A DNA stretch of 47,222 nt from Rubidibacter lacunae KORDI 51-2 (GCF_000473895.1 NZ_ASSJ01000082.1:1-47222); one strand, 5' to 3'. Positions 1 to 8,219 are shown, counted from the first letter of the stretch. Program-made: numbers and translations. The notes: a model not told the origin generated them from the sequence alone.

Positions 1-336
1 CCCTACCTGGAGCAGTTTGCATCGGCGTATCCGCGGGACCTGCACGTGATGCAGGTCGATGGAGCGGGAGCGCACCGAGTAGGAGCGCTGAAAGTGCCCG
101 AGAACGTAATATTGCTGCTTCAGACGGCTTACAGTCCCCAGGTGAATCCAATCGAGCGGTGCTGGGAATGGTTAAAGAGCGGACTGAAGTGGCTGAACTG
201 CGGTGACTTGGAGGAACTCCGAGAGAAGGTCAGGAAGCGACTGCAGCTGGCGGGACGGGACCTCATCGCCTCGCTGACCGGGTGGCGGTGGCTCATGACC
301 AGCTATCCGTGTCAGGACTTTAAGGAATTGGTATAA
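1..336 (+). mobile_element. IS630-type transposase, 3' part (runs off window start)
   Basis: The reading frame is open from base 1 and ends at a TAA at 334-336, so the gene begins before the window. It encodes the C-terminal half of a DDE transposase. The residues YSPQVNPIERCW around the last catalytic Glu, preceded by an Asp in the VDGAGAH strand, are the hallmark of IS630/Tc1-type enzymes, which cut and paste at TA dinucleotides. The catalytic Asp and Glu visible here look intact, so this end of the protein is not decayed. The element's right terminus should lie just after the stop but cannot be fixed without its other end. AATTGGTATAAG at 326-337 recurs inverted at 21379-21390 and may belong to the terminus. 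The next gene looks 5'-truncated, consistent with insertion into it. Confidence 0.85.
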
Positions 337-358
337 GTGCATAGATACCACTGGGAGT

Positions 359-954
359 GTGTTGACGGTGCGGCGCTGGTCGCCCGCGCGCCCCATTTTA
401 CCGATGCTTTCGGCGTTTTTAACCCAGTTGATCGTCGTGTCCTTTTTCTATTCAGATCTTTTCAACTTCGATCGCCGCGCGACGGGACTGTGGTTCGGAT
501 TGTACTTAAGCGATTGCCTGGTAGGAACATATTATTTAGCTCGATTAGGCGGACGACTTGTTCCGGAAGATGGTCGCGTCGAAGTGAGGCGATCGCACAA
601 TTTACAAGCACTAATACTAGGTATTTATGGTGTGGGTTTGTTACTCTTTCCAGCGCTGTTCAGCGGTTTTTGGCCGTGGCCGTTAGATGCCTTTCACGGC
701 CGGCTTTACAGCGCTATTTTCATAAGTGGCGCGATCGGATTAGCTTACTAGCCCGTGGGGGAACTGCCTTAGAAGTTCGCACCCTTGGCGGGCTACAAAT
801 CGCTGCGGGCAGCTTGGTCCTGGCAGCATTGGTATTAGTCGATGGACGCGTGCACAAAGTAGATTGGGCTGACGTAGGTACCTGGGTATGGCTGTGCGGG
901 TTTGCCAGCTTAGCCCTACTTGGGGTGAGAGCGCTCTTAAGGAGATACCAATAA
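359..954 (+). pseudogene. Truncated, frameshifted integral membrane protein gene
   Basis: Two frames together read as one hydrophobic protein of about 198 residues. The first frame (359-751, GTG at 359, first ATG at 404) has membrane segments and ends in GAIGLAY followed by TAG. The next frame continues without a break in sense as LARGGTALEVRTLGG, then two more membrane segments and a stop at 952-954. One missing base near 745-755 explains the break. The N-terminus starts abruptly 20 bp after the IS630 transposase stop, and the beginning resembles the middle of a longer multi-pass protein, so the 5' end was probably removed by the insertion. I do not recognise a function. A sequencing error at the frameshift is possible, but the missing front would remain. 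Confidence 0.6.
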
Positions 955-1361
955 GTCATTCAACGTTAGAAAAGCGATTTAACGCATGCCAAATCAAAGA
1001 ATCAGATTTGGCATGCGTGCATTAGGGCAACTCGAAAAATTGCCGGATTATGGTGTTAAGTGCGGCTGAAGTGCCCTTGCTGCCGTGCCGACCTTCGGTC
1101 TTGAGCGAATTAATCGAGGTGCCCATTAGCTAGAGCTTCGAGGATAACGCCATAGCTCCGGTTCCCATTTACTCTACGGGCAGTATTAGAAAAAGTAATG
1201 ATGCATTGTAACGGTAGGCGATCGCCCCACCCAAGGGGAGGGAGCGCTCCCCAAGCTGCAATAGCATCCCAACCAGCCCCGCAAAATCGAGCGCGTAAAA
1301 TGTAACGAATGTCTGTGCCGCCCGCGGCAATCCCCGCCAACGTCTTTAACTGTTGCCACCG
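955..1361. other. Intergenic region with a 14-bp perfect inverted repeat
   Basis: No convincing gene is seen in these 407 bases. The reading frames here are short and uncharacteristic. The one clear structure is the inverted repeat at 982-1018, listed separately. A HIP1-like GCGATCGC lies near 1220. No tRNA-like T-arm and no clear promoter for the downstream tldD were recognised. Confidence 0.6.
982..1018. repeat. Perfect 14-bp inverted repeat (hairpin)
   Basis: ACGCATGCCAAATC at 982-995 is matched perfectly by its reverse complement at 1005-1018, with a 9-base loop. There is no T-run after it on the plus strand, so it is not a classic intrinsic terminator for the truncated gene upstream. 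It could be a weak terminator, an operator, or a relic of a mobile element end. Confidence 0.7.
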
Positions 1362-2849
1362 ATGGTCCAAACTCCCACCCGCACCGCCGCTGCCACCGAA
1401 CTTGCCGACCTCGCGATCGGCACCATCCGCGCCGCCGGTTGCGAGTACGGCGACATTCGCATCTGCCGCGATCGCGTCCAAAATCTGGCCGCACGCGATC
1501 GCTCCCTCAGTTCCCTGAGCGACAACGTCAGTGCAGGGTTCGGCGTGCGCGTGCTGTGGAAAGGCTCGTGGGGATTTGCCGCCAGCCCGCGCCAGACTCC
1601 CGAAGCGATCGCGCGCGTTGTCGCCCTCGCCGTCGAGATCGCCAAAGCCAGCCACCTGACACAACAAGAACCCGTGCGGCTCGCACCCGTGGAAGCCTAT
1701 CGCGACACCTTTACCACGCCGATCGCGATCGATCCCTTCGATGTGCCCGTCGATGAAAAAGCAACCCTGCTGCTAGAACTCAACGAGCGCCTGCTAAGCA
1801 GCGACGACGCGATCGCAAAAGCATATTCATTCCTGCGCTTCAGCCATCAGGAAAAAACCTTCGCCTCCACGGTTGGTTCGCTCATCGAGCAGACGATTTA
1901 CCGCTCCTATCCCAGCTTCAGTTGCACGGCCGTAGCCAACGGCGATGCCCAAAGCCGCAGCTACGAGCGACCACCGCTGAATGTCGGTTACGAACACATC
2001 CGTCCCGACGATCTCCATGCCCAAGTCGAACGCGTAGCTGCCGAGGCGATCGCCAAGCTGAACGCACCCGAGGCTCCGGCCAGCGGCACCGCCGACTTGC
2101 TCCTCAAGCCCAGCAACTTGTATTTGACCATCCACGAATCCGTCGGTCACCCCACCGAACTCGACCGCGTCTTCGGCTATGAAGCCAACTTCGCTGGCAC
2201 CAGCTTTGCTACCACCGATCGCCTCGGCACGCTGCAATACGCCGCGCCCTGGGTAAACTTCAAATGCGATCGCACCCAACCTGCCGGTCGCGCAACGGTT
2301 GGCTTCGACGACGAAGGCGTGCCCGGTCAGGATTGGTACGTCGTCAAGGATGGCAGGTTGGTCGATTACCTGACCGATCGTGAAACCGCACAGCGCCTCG
2401 GCCGCAAGAGCAGCAACGGGTGCGCCGCCGCCGACAGTTGGGCTAGCGTGCCCATGGTCCGGATTCCCAACCTCGGGCTCGAACCCGGCCCCGACGGCGG
2501 CAGCCACACTGCCACCCTCGCCGAGGCAATCGCCGACACCCGCGAAGGCTTTTTAATCGACGGCGTCGGCAGCTTCTCCATCGACCAACAGCGGCGCAAC
2601 TTCCAATTTGGCGGCGACGCCTTCTGGAAAATCGAGCGCGGGCGCATCGTCGGCATGGTCAAAAACCTGACCTACCATGCCATGACCACCGATTTCTGGA
2701 ATAGTATCGACGCGATCGGACCGGCATCAGAGCGCGAGCAGAGCGGCACCAACATGTGCGGCAAAGGCGAACCAATTCAGGTCGCCCAGATGACGCACGC
2801 CTGCGTCCCTGTCCGCGCTCGCAACATCCGCATTGGTCGCGACTCCTAG
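1362..2849 (+). CDS. tldD: TldD-family metalloprotease
   Basis: Encodes a 495-residue TldD-type protein. With TldE/PmbA, members form a zinc protease that degrades unfolded peptides and matures modified peptides such as microcin B17. The zinc site HESVGHPTE (His261, Glu262, His266) sits in the usual place, followed by the conserved FGYEANFAGTSF region and by VPMVRIPNLGLEPG. Length matches TldD (about 480-500). An in-frame stop at 1347-1349 limits the start to TTG 1353 or ATG 1362; ATG is preferred, although no good ribosome binding site is visible. No tldE/pmbA partner is adjacent. The gene converges on the SAM hydroxide adenosyltransferase gene with 46 bp between the stops. Confidence 0.9.
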   Translation: MVQTPTRTAAATELADLAIGTIRAAGCEYGDIRICRDRVQNLAARDRSLSSLSDNVSAGFGVRVLWKGSWGFAASPRQTPEAIARVVALAVEIAKASHLTQQEPVRLAPVEAYRDTFTTPIAIDPFDVPVDEKATLLLELNERLLSSDDAIAKAYSFLRFSHQEKTFASTVGSLIEQTIYRSYPSFSCTAVANGDAQSRSYERPPLNVGYEHIRPDDLHAQVERVAAEAIAKLNAPEAPASGTADLLLKPSNLYLTIHESVGHPTELDRVFGYEANFAGTSFATTDRLGTLQYAAPWVNFKCDRTQPAGRATVGFDDEGVPGQDWYVVKDGRLVDYLTDRETAQRLGRKSSNGCAAADSWASVPMVRIPNLGLEPGPDGGSHTATLAEAIADTREGFLIDGVGSFSIDQQRRNFQFGGDAFWKIERGRIVGMVKNLTYHAMTTDFWNSIDAIGPASEREQSGTNMCGKGEPIQVAQMTHACVPVRARNIRIGRDS

Positions 2850-2895
2850 GCCTACCGAGGCGATCGCCGGGTTTGTGCCCCAGCTCTCGCGGGAC

Positions 2896-3690
2896 TCAAC
2901 CGGTACTGAAGCGCACCTCAACGCAGTCGCCGACCTCCAACTGCAGGTGTTCTTTAGCACTGCCGCAGTTAACCGCCACTTCCACCCAGCCATGACTGCC
3001 GACGAGCGCCACCACCCCGCCCGGCGCGCGATCGCTGTAGGACCGACAGCCCGGCACGACTGTCCCCGACGGCAAAATTAGCGACCAGGCGCGATCGCTC
3101 ACCGCCGCTGCCGACACGTTCGAAACCAAATTGCCGAATCCGTCAACGTACTGAATGCAGCCGCGCCATCCCGCCCGCATGCGTTCGACCGCCGCGACCG
3201 GTAAAGCAACCAATTCTGACACCGCGATCGCCGGACCGAGAGCCTTCAGCGGAACGCCGGTTGCAAGGTGCGCTCCCACCGGCGCGAAGATATCCCGACC
3301 GTGAAACGTCGCACTCGGCATGTCCGTGCCCCAATAGTGCGGTTCTGTTAATTCCACCGCAGCAATCGCCGCGCGCTCGGTTAGCACTCCGCTCAACAGA
3401 CCGTTATCCGGACCGACTAGAAATCCACCATCGAATTGCACCGCGATCCCGCGCCGGGCAGTGCCTACGCCCGGGTCGACTACCGCGACGTGTACCGTGC
3501 CAATCGGAAAAAACGACACGGCGCTGGCCAAGGCAAACCGACCTGCTGCCACATCCTGTGCTGGAATGCGGTGGGTTAAATCCACCACGCCGACCTGCGG
3601 TGCCACCCGCGCGATCGCGCCTTTCATCATCCCAACATAGACATCGCAATCGCCGAAATCGCTGAGCAATGTCAAAAAGCCTCGACTCAT
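2896..3690 (-). CDS. SAM hydroxide adenosyltransferase (DUF62 family)
   Basis: A 264-residue protein of the DUF62 family, whose characterised members hydrolyse S-adenosylmethionine to adenosine and methionine; relatives are the fluorinase and chlorinase. The family signature is clear: the N-terminal LLSDFGDCDVYVG, VDPGVGTARRG and FHGRDIFAP. These supply the Asp-Arg-His set used in hydrolases (Asp72, Arg79 or Arg80, His130). I see no halogenase-type context. The start is ATG at 3688-3690, preceded by GAGGAG; a longer frame reaches 3726 but has no better signal. It stands alone and converges with tldD. Physiological role in cyanobacteria is unknown; SAM or adenosine turnover is the likely theme. 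Confidence 0.88.
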   Translation of the reverse strand: MSRGFLTLLSDFGDCDVYVGMMKGAIARVAPQVGVVDLTHRIPAQDVAAGRFALASAVSFFPIGTVHVAVVDPGVGTARRGIAVQFDGGFLVGPDNGLLSGVLTERAAIAAVELTEPHYWGTDMPSATFHGRDIFAPVGAHLATGVPLKALGPAIAVSELVALPVAAVERMRAGWRGCIQYVDGFGNLVSNVSAAAVSDRAWSLILPSGTVVPGCRSYSDRAPGGVVALVGSHGWVEVAVNCGSAKEHLQLEVGDCVEVRFSTG

Positions 3691-3789
3691 TGCAGCACTC
3701 CTCGCGCGAACTTGTCTCCCATTCACCCTACGCTAGACCCGTCACCCGAGATAATCTCCAGAAAAAATAATCGGTTTGATATAATTTCA

Positions 3790-3803
3790 GTAACATCGGA
3801 TAC
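3790..3803 (+). promoter_or_regulatory. Predicted NtcA binding site (GTA-N8-TAC)
   Basis: GTAACATCGGATAC is an exact match to the NtcA consensus GTA-N8-TAC. NtcA is the global nitrogen regulator of cyanobacteria and responds to 2-oxoglutarate. The site ends 67 bp upstream of the ATG of the 54-codon gene at 3871. No clean TAN3T -10 box at the expected distance was found, which lowers certainty. Confidence 0.6.
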
Positions 3804-3870
3804 CTAAGTCGTCCGATCTTTTCAAGTTAAGACATACCTAATTATCAATCCCCTCAGAGGAGAACGCTCG

Positions 3871-4035
3871 ATGGTATCTAGCAACCTACAAGAGGCTGCC
3901 AAGCTGGCTGCCGCCGTGCATCGCGATAGTCTGCGCAAAAATATCCAGCACCGCCTGACGATTGCCCGCAATGAGGGCAACGAGCGGCTGGTGCGCCAAC
4001 TTGAAGCCGAAGCGAACTACCTGCGTCTCGGCTGA
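3871..4035 (+). CDS. Small conserved-type protein, candidate PirA (PII-interacting regulator)
   Basis: Encodes 54 residues, starting at ATG 3871 behind AGGAG 7 bp upstream and ending at TGA 4035. The protein is helical and charged, with an Ala-rich start, then HRDSLRKNIQHRL, an Arg/Glu-rich middle, and a close QLEAEANYL. No membrane segment or signal peptide. Size and the upstream NtcA site fit PirA (Ssr0692 in Synechocystis), a small NtcA-controlled protein that binds PII and tunes arginine synthesis. That assignment is inference from size, context and general look; I cannot confirm homology. The gene is real in my view because of its start signal and composition. It stands alone. Confidence 0.7.
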   Translation: MVSSNLQEAAKLAAAVHRDSLRKNIQHRLTIARNEGNERLVRQLEAEANYLRLG

Positions 4036-4696
4036 GATTCGCCTACCAATCGACCGCGACCGTTGAGATCCCCACAGGTCTCCAGCTCGCCGGACGTCTT
4101 GTGCGATGGAGATACAGAAGTCGTGAACTGTCGGCAGAATGTCGAGACGCGATCGCTTGCAACCAACCTCGCCCTCGTCCTCCCCTTCACGAGGAACCCG
4201 CTAAGGGCATTCTGCAAACCAACCGTTTCCAAGCTCCCTTCCCTTGGCGATGAACTTAAGGATGATCAGGATCGCGGAGGGGCATGCAAACACGTGGCGC
4301 GATTCTAAGCACATTCAGCTCGACGCTGGCTAGTGGGTCCGGTGATACCCCAAGGGAGCAGTCGCTTGGTCCTCACCAGTCGCTGTCCGTAGGCGTGCAG
4401 TCATGATAGCTGCTGGCAGCAGACAACCATCGATTCCTATCTTCGAACAACCACCAAACCCGAAACATTGATGGGAAGCGCGATCGCGCGCTATGCAACT
4501 ATCCGTAACGTTCGTCCGCTGAAAATTGCCGTTGTCCGGGTGCCCGTGCTAGCCTACTGGCGTAGGCAAAGTGCGCGCACTCTGCTGTCAGTGTGATTGA
4601 GGGTTGTTTCCGGTTCTGAGTTGGTCTTCGCCGAGGGCAGCTCGTTTGCACCGGAAGCCTAGTTTCATCACGGTTTCGTGTTCTCGGAGAAGCTTA
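4036..4696. other. Long intergenic region upstream of rbp
   Basis: No supported gene in 661 bases; the reading frames present look non-coding. The downstream part probably holds the promoter and long 5' leader of rbp. A small hairpin GCCTAC-TGGC-GTAGGC lies at 4552-4567, about 130 bp before the rbp start. Cyanobacterial rbp genes are cold-induced and known for long leaders, so regulatory RNA structure here is plausible but not shown. Confidence 0.5.
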
Positions 4697-5005
4697 ATGT
4701 CCATCTATGTCGGCAACCTGTCGTATGAGGCGACAGAACAGGATCTAAACGAGGTGTTTGCAGAGTACGGCTCGGTCAAGCGCGTGCACTTGCCCGTCGA
4801 TCGGGAAACCGGTCGAATGCGAGGTTTTGGGTTCGTAGAGCTATCGAGCGAGTCAGAGGAAGATGCAGCGATTGAAGCGCTGGACGGAGCCGAATGGATG
4901 GGTCGGGTCCTGCGGGTTAATAAGGCGCGTCCGCGCGAGAATAACCGCGGTGGCAACGGTCGCTCTGGCGGACGGCAGGGCGGTTTTGGTGGCGATCGCT
5001 ACTAA
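4697..5005 (+). CDS. RRM-type RNA-binding protein (Rbp)
   Basis: A 102-residue single-RRM protein. RNP2 is IYVGNL (residues 3-8) and RNP1 is RGFGFVEL (42-49). A short Gly/Arg-rich tail (GGNGRSGGRQGGFGG) follows the domain, as in the Gly-tailed class of cyanobacterial Rbps. These bind RNA, often U-rich, and the tailed class is usually cold-induced. The start is ATG 4697 with GGAGA 6 bp upstream; the open frame extends further but the extension is not RRM-like. It is followed by rpsU, an order known for Anabaena rbpA1-rpsU. An intrinsic terminator follows the stop, so rpsU may receive only part of the transcription. Confidence 0.95.
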   Translation: MSIYVGNLSYEATEQDLNEVFAEYGSVKRVHLPVDRETGRMRGFGFVELSSESEEDAAIEALDGAEWMGRVLRVNKARPRENNRGGNGRSGGRQGGFGGDRY

Positions 5006-5403
5006 GTGACTCAATTGCCAAAAGTGCGGCAACGGCGCATTGTTTTGCAGTCGCTGCCGCTCTTTGGTTGTGGGCAATTTTTAACTGATATCGCGATTGG
5101 AAGGTGTTGGGGGGTAAACCGGGTGCCTCTGCGGTCCGTCCACACCCCCTAACGGTCGCGATGTTGCGAATGTGTGCCTGCTCGGTGATATGAGGTAAAC
5201 CAGGAAAGACAAATTATTTTTTGGTTTGCGGTTTACCCCACCTCTTCGAGCCCCCACAATGGCGCACCCCCCATGATTGCCAAACGGCTCCAAACGTTTG
5301 AGTGATTTTTTTTCGATCTGGGTCTGCAGCGTCCTGGGTCGATATTGTGAGGATCCACTCACATCTGCGCTAACGTGAAAAAACCATCAGTAGGAGGACT
5401 GGA
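5006..5403 (+). promoter_or_regulatory. Structured rbp-rpsU spacer with competing stems
   Basis: After the terminator the spacer holds three copies of one motif. GGGGTAAACC occurs at 5111-5120, GAGGTAAACC at 5192-5201 (the core GGTAAACC at 5194-5201), and the inverted copy GGTTTACCCC at 5230-5239. The third copy can pair with the first over 10 bp or with the second over 8 bp, but not with both. Mutually exclusive stems upstream of rpsU suggest an RNA switch. Nothing coding is seen here. Confidence 0.5.
5012..5082 (+). terminator. Intrinsic terminator after rbp
   Basis: A long imperfect stem follows the rbp stop. Outer arms AATTGCC (5013-5019) and GGCAATT (5073-5079) pair. Inside them CCAAAAGTGCGGCAACG pairs with CGCTGCCGCTCTTTGG with few mismatches. 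The outer arm runs into a T5 stretch ending at 5082. It lies between two genes that are co-transcribed in relatives, so it may act as an attenuator. Confidence 0.7.
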
Positions 5404-5610
5404 ATGGCTCAGGTTACGGTCGGACAAAATGAAGGCATCGAATCGGCTTTACGTCGTTTCAAGCGGCAGGTATCTAAAGCCGGGATTTTTCCCGACCTTA
5501 AAAAGCATCGTTATTTCGAGACCCCGATTGAAAAGAAGAAGCGCAAGGCGATCGCGCGCCGTCGCCAGCGCCGTCGGGCCTCATCGCGGTATGGCAATAG
5601 CCGCCGCTAG
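5404..5610 (+). CDS. rpsU: 30S ribosomal protein S21
   Basis: A 68-residue, strongly basic protein matching bacterial S21: [22 protein letters not shown], then [15 protein letters not shown] and the Lys/Arg-rich tail [17 protein letters not shown]21 joins the small subunit late and helps base-pairing between the 16S 3' end and mRNA leaders. The start is ATG 5404 behind a strong TAGGAGG. It follows rbp as in Anabaena, where the pair is linked to cold response. The unusual leader is described separately. Confidence 0.97.
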   Translation: MAQVTVGQNEGIESALRRFKRQVSKAGIFPDLKKHRYFETPIEKKKRKAIARRRQRRRASSRYGNSRR

Positions 5611-5694
5611 CCTACCCGGACTAGACCGTTGGGTCTTCCGTCCGCTGTCGGTTGCTCCGGCGAGTGTTCGAGACATTCCGTCTCCATGCACTTG

Positions 5695-5880
5695 TTAGAG
5701 CCAGGATGCGATGGGCAGGGCAATCAGCGCAACACCGCCGAGCATCAGAGTCACCCTAAGGCTCGCTCGGCAAATTTTTTTGAAAAACAAGCAGCTGAAG
5801 AGTACGCTAGTGCGCGTAATAGCGATCGGCCGAGCAACTGTCGTCAGGTCAATTGCTTGCATTAATAGCAATACGTTCGC
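5695..5880 (-). pseudogene. Remnant of an EamA/DMT-family permease (3' end)
   Basis: Minus-strand translation gives ANVLLLMQAIDLTTVARPIA, then ITRTSVLFSCLFF and a close LMLGGVALIALPIASWL. This matches the last two membrane helices of EamA (drug/metabolite transporter) proteins. There are small deletions between the helices (the loop before LRVT is disturbed), and the frame upstream is not permease-like. The stop is at 5695-5697. I read it as a fossil, not a functional gene. Family assignment is by pattern only. Confidence 0.4.
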
Positions 5881-6129
5881 GCCTTGGAACAATCCGATGG
5901 GTGCCGAGCACGCACCATTTTGGGGGATTTTGGCCGAGTTGCCGCGCGTCTTCAGCAGTATCATCGGACACATGCCCGTGTCAATGAAACTGAAGTTGGC
6001 AAGTGTCTAGAACGTCTGCGGCGAGTTCACATGCCGACGAATTAAATTCTTGAGGTCAAGCTCTAGAAATAAACCACGAAATAACATCAGTTACTGACCT
6101 TGCTGCTGGCATAGGGCGCGAAACAGATC

Positions 6130-6290
6130 AATTACGCCGCGGGAGCGCGCGCTTGAGATTGAGCGTGTGGGAGCCGCCGACCATTAGCGCGACGCCAACT
6201 GTGTCGGGGAGTGTCAAGATTTAGACGGCCACGAGCGACAAGCCACCATTAGAACCACGAGCGACAATGCCGCCAATAGAAATAGTGGAG
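6130..6290 (-). pseudogene. Possible prolyl-oligopeptidase-like fragment
   Basis: In one minus-strand frame the reading is IVARGSNGGLSLVAV, a stop, then LTLPDTVGVALMVGG. This resembles the nucleophile elbow GGSNGGLL of prolyl oligopeptidases and the stretch after it (RPDLFGVALPAVG). The in-frame stop, a short span and no flanking homology indicate a fossil at best. A 26-27 bp tandem duplication overlaps it. Chance resemblance is quite possible. Confidence 0.22.
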
Positions 6291-6773
6291 TTGAGATGAC
6301 GAACGTGAAAGAGAGCGACAGGTCCGAGTAATTGAGTGCCCTAACTTAGGCAGTATCGACACGATGTTGGGACTTTCGCCACATGCCAGCGCTAGTGTAA
6401 AGCTATCTTCGAGCAGCGCCCATTTGATTTAGACAAGTTACGGTAACTGCAGAATCAAGACAAACCCCGCTATCTCGACTAGGCAACACCTTATTCGTCG
6501 ATCTGAGCAAGGACCTGCTTGCTGGCTAAGTCCTTACTGGCTACGTCCTTAAACAACTCTCTGCAGGTCCTCATTGCGGCGAATGAGATCACCCCATAGG
6601 CGTTTCCTCCGCAAAGTACAGCCACCTTCTAGATGCCCCAAACGTGCAGGGTGCCGACTCAAGCAGGGCGCTCCCGATTCATTTGCAAGGTCTGGATAAC
6701 TGCAACCCGGTGCACCTGTTCTTCGGTTTGCGATTGATTTGAACCCAACGTGATTACCGATAACCCAACTAGA

Positions 6774-7868
6774 TTACAGAAAAGCGAGGAATGGAACGCT
6801 AACGAGTTCCCCGGTTGCCGCATCGCTGTTCGCGCCGCCAAAGGTCAGTTGCATCCCGGCAGCAGCAAGCTTGGTACGAACGTATGCAAGGGCGATCGCG
6901 CCATCTGCAGTCGGGACGACACTGGTTGCGATTCCGACTTTCTTGCCATCCTGCAGAATAGGCGTTCCCGGCGCGATCGGGGCAGCGAGCTGCACGCCCC
7001 ACAACTTTTGTTTAACGCCATCATAGGTTTTGAGTCGCGCGATCGTTTCTTGTCCGATGTAACAGCCCTTATCGAACGAGATTGCCCTTAGCAGACCGGC
7101 TTCAAGCGGATTGTAGTCATCCGTAAGTTCGCTGCCTGGCATGGGGCGACCTTGGGTCACACGCAATCGTTCCCAGGCTCGATCGCCCAGCGGTCTGGCA
7201 CCAACGGCAATACAGCACTCCCAAAACGTCCAGGCCGACTCGCGCGGCACGATCGCCGTAAATCCCGGCAACTCCAGTCCACATCCTGGGGAAATGCGAA
7301 CAGTTGTCCCGCTCTTGAGAGTTAAGAGTCGGTGTGTTGCGGCTGGTAGTGCCACGGACTGCGGTGCATCGGGTCGGTCGGCATCGGCATTCAAAGACTC
7401 TTGCATCAGCCGACCGAGCAAGATACGACTGCCCGGTCCGACCGCATCGAAGACAGCAAAGTGCGCGGATACATCGTCGATCTCGACGCGATCGGCGGGA
7501 AACAGGTAGCGATCGAGCCATGCTGGCAAGGTTTGACAGCCCGAGGGCGATACTAATAGCAGGAGGGCGTCCTCAGTGGCGTAAACCGTCGCTAAGTCAA
7601 TGGTTCGCGCGGTCGAGGTTACGAAGACCGTCTCGCAGCTCGTGCCCGGTTGCAGCTGCCGAATGTCGTTTGTACTTTGGTTGTGCAAGAATTCCAGGCG
7701 ATCGTCGCCGGTAACGCGCAACAGGCCCCAATGACTTCGATCGGTCAGCGCCACTCCGTTCATCGCCGCTGCGATCGCCTCTTCGTCGCAACCGTAGCTG
7801 AGGACCCGACCGGTGTCGGGATCGAAGGTCCCTCCGGCTTCGGCCTGTAGCGTGTGAAGGTCTGTCAT
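6774..7868 (-). CDS. YgfZ/GcvT-domain folate-binding protein
   Basis: A 364-residue protein of the YgfZ branch of the GcvT fold. The family signature K-G-C-Y-x-G-Q-E is present as KGCYIGQETIARLKTYDG, followed by a C-terminal barrel-like domain. YgfZ proteins bind folate and support iron-sulfur cluster assembly or repair; they are not glycine-cleavage enzymes. Start ATG 7866-7868 (MTDLHTLQ) was chosen by fit to family N-termini. The frame stays open upstream to 8144 without a ribosome binding site at either place. It is divergent from ppsA. Confidence 0.88.
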   Translation of the reverse strand: MTDLHTLQAEAGGTFDPDTGRVLSYGCDEEAIAAAMNGVALTDRSHWGLLRVTGDDRLEFLHNQSTNDIRQLQPGTSCETVFVTSTARTIDLATVYATEDALLLLVSPSGCQTLPAWLDRYLFPADRVEIDDVSAHFAVFDAVGPGSRILLGRLMQESLNADADRPDAPQSVALPAATHRLLTLKSGTTVRISPGCGLELPGFTAIVPRESAWTFWECCIAVGARPLGDRAWERLRVTQGRPMPGSELTDDYNPLEAGLLRAISFDKGCYIGQETIARLKTYDGVKQKLWGVQLAAPIAPGTPILQDGKKVGIATSVVPTADGAIALAYVRTKLAAAGMQLTFGGANSDAATGELVSVPFLAFL

Positions 7869-8219
7869 TGGCAGTAGGTTCTGGTGAATTAGGAGTTGGC
7901 AGAGGCAGCCGGGTGGAGTGCCGAGCATTACGGCACGCAGCAGGATCATAAAGCGATTTCCCAATCGCCTGCAATTCGCCCCACACTGCTTGTCAAGGAT
8001 GCGCTCGCGGGTATTTCGAAGCCTGCAGGGCAACCATTCCTTGCCATCTACTTCCGTCGCAGGGTCGAGGAGATCGCAACGATCGTACTTGCTGCTAACC
8101 GCGATCCCCACACGTTTTGCGTAAATAATCTCAAACTTCATCACAGGCGTTTGGATGCGATCGCTAGACTAAAAGGAAAGGGAATTAAAGACTAAACGTA
8201 AAGGGAATAAATAACTGTC
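7869..8219. other. Divergent ygfZ-ppsA intergenic region
   Basis: About 350 bases without a firm gene. The ygfZ frame continues open on the minus strand to 8144, but the extra residues do not resemble YgfZ. Near ppsA there is a direct repeat of AAAGGGAAT-A/T-AA type at about 8177 and 8200, the second copy lying within ribosome-binding reach of the ppsA start. Promoters for both genes must lie here but no clear -35/-10 pair was picked out. Confidence 0.45.

Larger units (their letters stand above)
5611..6773. other. Decayed region with gene remnants
   Basis: No intact gene is seen in about 1.16 kb. Two stretches on the minus strand look like leftovers of real genes: an EamA-type permease end at 5695-5880 and a possible prolyl-oligopeptidase core at 6130-6290. 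A tandem imperfect repeat of 26-27 bp lies at 6229-6281 (both units begin CCACGAGCGACAA). Between and after these I recognise nothing. Stops are dense in all frames from 6300 to 6770. Confidence 0.5.

Noticed and set aside
1827..2507. 226-codon minus-strand frame
   Set aside because: Antisense to tldD, with no family match.
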